24,364 nucleotides of DNA from an uncultured Dialister sp. (GTDB lineage Bacteria > Bacillota > Negativicutes > Veillonellales > Dialisteraceae). The notes under the pieces are model-generated. The model was not told the origin of the DNA, did not search any database, and saw only the letters and a program-made list of their open reading frames with translations. The stretch lies in contig CAKQBK010000040.1 of assembly GCA_934216155.1 (NCBI GenBank), positions 1-24,364 of the forward strand. The letters are read 5' to 3'. Shown one piece after another: positions 22,791 to 24,364 of the stretch. Position 1 is the stretch's first letter, and every line of letters begins with the position of its first letter. The position numbers and the translations under genes are program-made.

Positions 22791-23360
22791 TCACGCTGTC
22801 AAAAATATTTCCAATCCAATCCCGATAAGAATACATCCCCCCAGAATGGTCGCTTTATCTGCCAGCTTCATGCCAAATTTCTTCCCCAGAATCAGCCCAG
22901 CAATACAAATCCCAAAAGTGACCACACCGATGATGACACTGCACAAGAAGGCTTTATTGAAATCGTATTCCGCAATAGTAAATCCCACCGAAAGAGCATC
23001 CATAGACGTCGCCAGCCCTTGCAAGAAAAGAAACTTGAAGCCCACTTCCGCCTTTACATCCTCATCCTCTCCAGACAAGCCTTCACGAATCATGCACCCA
23101 CCAATAGCGCAAAGCAGTACCAAAGCCGCCCAGGGGACAAAAGGCAAAAGGAACTGGAAAATATCTACAATCCAGTTGACACAAAACCAACCAGTCATAG
23201 GCATGAACCACTGAAAGAACCCAAAGGTCCCTGCGATGAGACACATTTGCTCAGCACGAATGAAATGATTCTTCAGGCCATTGGCCAAAGACACAGAAAA
23301 CGCATCCATGGCCAGCCCCACCCCTAATAATATACTGTTGAAAAGAAATAGAAAACCCAA
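22791..23360 (-). CDS. mntP: Manganese efflux pump MntP
   Basis: About 189 residues and six hydrophobic segments arranged as two similar halves. Family marks are LGVGLAMDAFSVSLANG at the N-terminus and its counterpart GLATSMDALSVGFTIAEYDF in the second half, each with the conserved Asp thought to bind Mn2+. The protein exports Mn2+ across the inner membrane. The start was set at TTG (plus 23360), 8 nt after GGGAG; a GTG three codons earlier (23369) is in frame but directly abuts the AAAGGGA site, leaving no spacing. The gene lies downstream of a yybP-ykoY riboswitch, which fits Mn2+-induced expression. Confidence 0.92.
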   Translation of the reverse strand: MGFLFLFNSILLGVGLAMDAFSVSLANGLKNHFIRAEQMCLIAGTFGFFQWFMPMTGWFCVNWIVDIFQFLLPFVPWAALVLLCAIGGCMIREGLSGEDEDVKAEVGFKFLFLQGLATSMDALSVGFTIAEYDFNKAFLCSVIIGVVTFGICIAGLILGKKFGMKLADKATILGGCILIGIGLEIFLTA

Positions 23361-23407
23361 AATCCCCACTCCCTTTAGAAAATGAGTTAGCAGATCGCAT
23401 TCTTTTA

Positions 23408-23467
23408 AGGTGACTAGTAGCCAATCCCTAGGGCCTAGCTACTAGTCACCAGTCTACCAGTCACCTT
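23408..23467. repeat. GTGACTA-word palindrome
   Basis: AAGGTGACTAGTAGCC...CCCTAGGGCC pairs with GCTACTAGTCACCAG and CCAGTCACCTT. It is located between the riboswitch terminator and the mntP ribosome binding site, so it is part of the mntP 5' leader. Confidence 0.65.
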
Positions 23468-23477
23468 TTCAAAACAC

Positions 23478-23614
23478 AAAAAAAGAGACCCCCGTGCACA
23501 GTAAAACTATGCACGTGAGTCTCGCTATTTCATGGTAAGCCAGGTTTGGAATGTACGGTCCCAAAACCAGTATGTTGACTGTCCCGCCACGCGGCTGCTA
23601 CTCCCTCACTTGAT
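23478..23614 (-). ncRNA. yybP-ykoY manganese riboswitch with terminator, upstream of mntP
   Basis: On the minus strand the aptamer core GGGAGTAGC (plus 23596-23604) and TCAACATACTGG (plus 23567-23578) match the two conserved L1/L3 loop segments that form the Mn2+ site. They are followed by the closing strand TACCATGAAATAGCGAGAC. The expression platform is a terminator GAGACTCACGTGCATAG...CTGTGCACGGGGGTCTC then seven Ts (plus 23478-23484). Mn2+ binding is known in this class to relieve termination, so efflux rises with metal. Confidence 0.9.
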
Positions 23615-23620
23615 GGACCT

Positions 23621-23649
23621 ATCATACCACGCTCGAAGGATAGTGTCAA
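23621..23649 (-). promoter_or_regulatory. Promoter of the manganese riboswitch
   Basis: Minus strand: consensus TTGACA (plus 23644-23649), 17-bp spacer, TATGAT (plus 23621-23626); the aptamer begins a few nt downstream. Confidence 0.85.
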
Positions 23650-23702
23650 AAACATTTCAAGTAACAAGAAATTACCTAGTCCCCACGCTACCCATCACGA
23701 AA

Positions 23703-23844
23703 AAACGCACAAAAAGCACACCCTCTTGTAAAAGAAGATGTGCTTTCTCTTTGCGTATGAATTTCCCTTTCGGGTAATTCTACTTTCCATGGAAAGTAGA
23801 AGTGGTAAACGAACAAGAAAACATCAATCATTACCATGGTAATG
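23703..23844. repeat. Hairpin and two CCATGG-centred palindromes
   Basis: 23703-23755: AAAAAGCACACCCTCTT pairs with AGAAGATGTGCTTT inside an outer ACGCA/TGCGT. 23778-23801 is a perfect 24-bp palindrome centred on CCATGG (core CTACTTTCCATGGAAAGTAG). 23829-23844 is CATTACCATGGTAATG. The hairpin could be a terminator; the palindromes resemble operators, but no gene lies beside them. Confidence 0.45.
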
Positions 23845-23852
23845 GGATTTTG

Positions 23853-24050
23853 AAAAGGTTATTATTCTGCTGAATTGGTCAGAGACTATAAGCAACCTAC
23901 CGCTAGCGTCAAGGTTATACAGGTTATATGAGGTTATGTGATTACGCCGGCTTCACATAACCCTTTTATAACCTTTTTAACCTTTATGATGGTGGTATCT
24001 TACTGTAAGACTTCCATCGAAATCAGTAGAATAATACCCTTTTAGAAATA
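23853..24050. repeat. GGTTAT-core palindromic repeat without outer arms
   Basis: AAAAGGTTATTATTCTGCTG, CGCTAGCGTCAAGGTTAT, GGTTATATGAGGTTATGTG, the complement CACATAACCCTTTTATAACC and ATCAGTAGAATAATACCC. The GCGGCGC hairpins and 7-bp-word arms are missing. Confidence 0.7.
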
Positions 24051-24210
24051 CTAATCACCATTCTGTTTACAGCCTACTGTCAACTTGTTACGCCCTGTTG
24101 CACCGGAAGAGCGGTACTTACGTGTCATGCTTAAGATGAGGCCAAGGTGAATGCGGCACCACGCAGCTTCTGATATCGACTGGTGTCATTCCTACGTCTT
24201 CCGCCTGTTT
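24051..24210. other. Unassigned non-repeat segment
   Basis: No gene or RNA class is recognised. CGGAAGA (24104-24110) is complementary to TCTTCCG (24197-24203), and CCTGTTGCACC recurs as CCTGTTTCACT beyond it. The only open frame here reads through the neighbouring repeat and is not convincing. Confidence 0.25.
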
Positions 24211-24214
24211 CACT

Positions 24215-24330
24215 GGGTATGAGGTTTCTCAGGTTTCTTAGGCTGCTCAGGTTTCTCAGGATGTTTGTAACCTGAGAAGCCTGAGTCACTTGAGCAACCT
24301 GAACCTCTGGCGATTTAGGCAATATGAGAC
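24215..24330. repeat. CTCAGG-arm palindrome, compact copy
   Basis: GAGGTTTCTCAGGTTTC, TTAGGCTGCTCAGG, TTTCTCAGG meets ATGTTTGTAACCTGAGAAG, CCTGAGTCACTTGAGCAACC. The arms face each other across a centre of only about 10 bp and lack the usual AATGTGCC spacer. Confidence 0.65.
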
Positions 24331-24364
24331 GATAGCGATTGATATACCAGCCATATAGTGGCGT

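Noticed and set aside
24120..24200. T-box-like GTGGTGCCGC on the minus strand near the right end
   Set aside because: It lacks the UGGNACC core, a following terminator and any Stem I motif.
24131..24322. A 63-codon minus-strand frame at the right end
   Set aside because: Its first half is translated repeat arm and it has no ribosome binding site or recognisable domain.

Overview
The window looks like a chromosomal segment of a Bacillota, probably a Negativicutes (diderm) relative, though I cannot name the genus. The case rests on strong AGGAGG-type ribosome binding sites, three complete T-box leaders, a manganese riboswitch, a TRAP transporter, lipoprotein-type binding proteins and a membrane GGDEF protein. 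Coding density is low: gaps of 300-1200 bp separate most genes and are filled with interspersed palindromic repeats.

Layout, left to right. 202-5734, all on the minus strand: a class-I glutamine amidotransferase-like hydrolase, a MarR regulator with a palindromic operator candidate, a GNAT acetyltransferase and a membrane diguanylate cyclase. 6304-9790, minus: a TRAP transporter (dctP, dctQ, dctM) behind a T-box whose specifier reads GUC (valine). 10414-11869, plus: an AT-rich nuclease-like DUF5655 gene broken by a frameshift, then a low-molecular-weight phosphotyrosine phosphatase. 12183-12560: a gene-free AT-rich stretch crowded with DnaA-box sequences, resembling a replication origin or DnaA-binding locus. 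12706-15327, minus: an overlapping pair of small genes (one DUF4160) and an ammonium transporter fused to a P-II signalling domain, with its own promoter and a terminator in its leader. 16138-17941, plus: a methionine-type T-box and metQ. 18293-21247, plus: a leucine (CUC) T-box, a second T-box lacking Stem I, and leuA. 21981-23649, minus: a small secreted protein, then mntP behind a yybP-ykoY manganese riboswitch. The right end holds only repeats.

The genes share a theme of amino-acid, nitrogen and metal homeostasis controlled at the RNA level: uncharged tRNA-Val, tRNA-Met and tRNA-Leu appear to gate an importer, a methionine-binding protein and leucine synthesis, and Mn2+ gates its exporter.

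The most unusual aspect is the repeats. Several unrelated-looking families share one architecture: palindromes whose arms are imperfect tandem copies of a short word, 7 bp in four families and 9 bp in another. One family shows transposon hallmarks: two 229-bp copies with 18-bp terminal inverted repeats, flanked by 9-10 bp direct duplications and lying inside other repeats. Another family sits directly on the 3' ends of genes, so that stop codons fall inside its arm.
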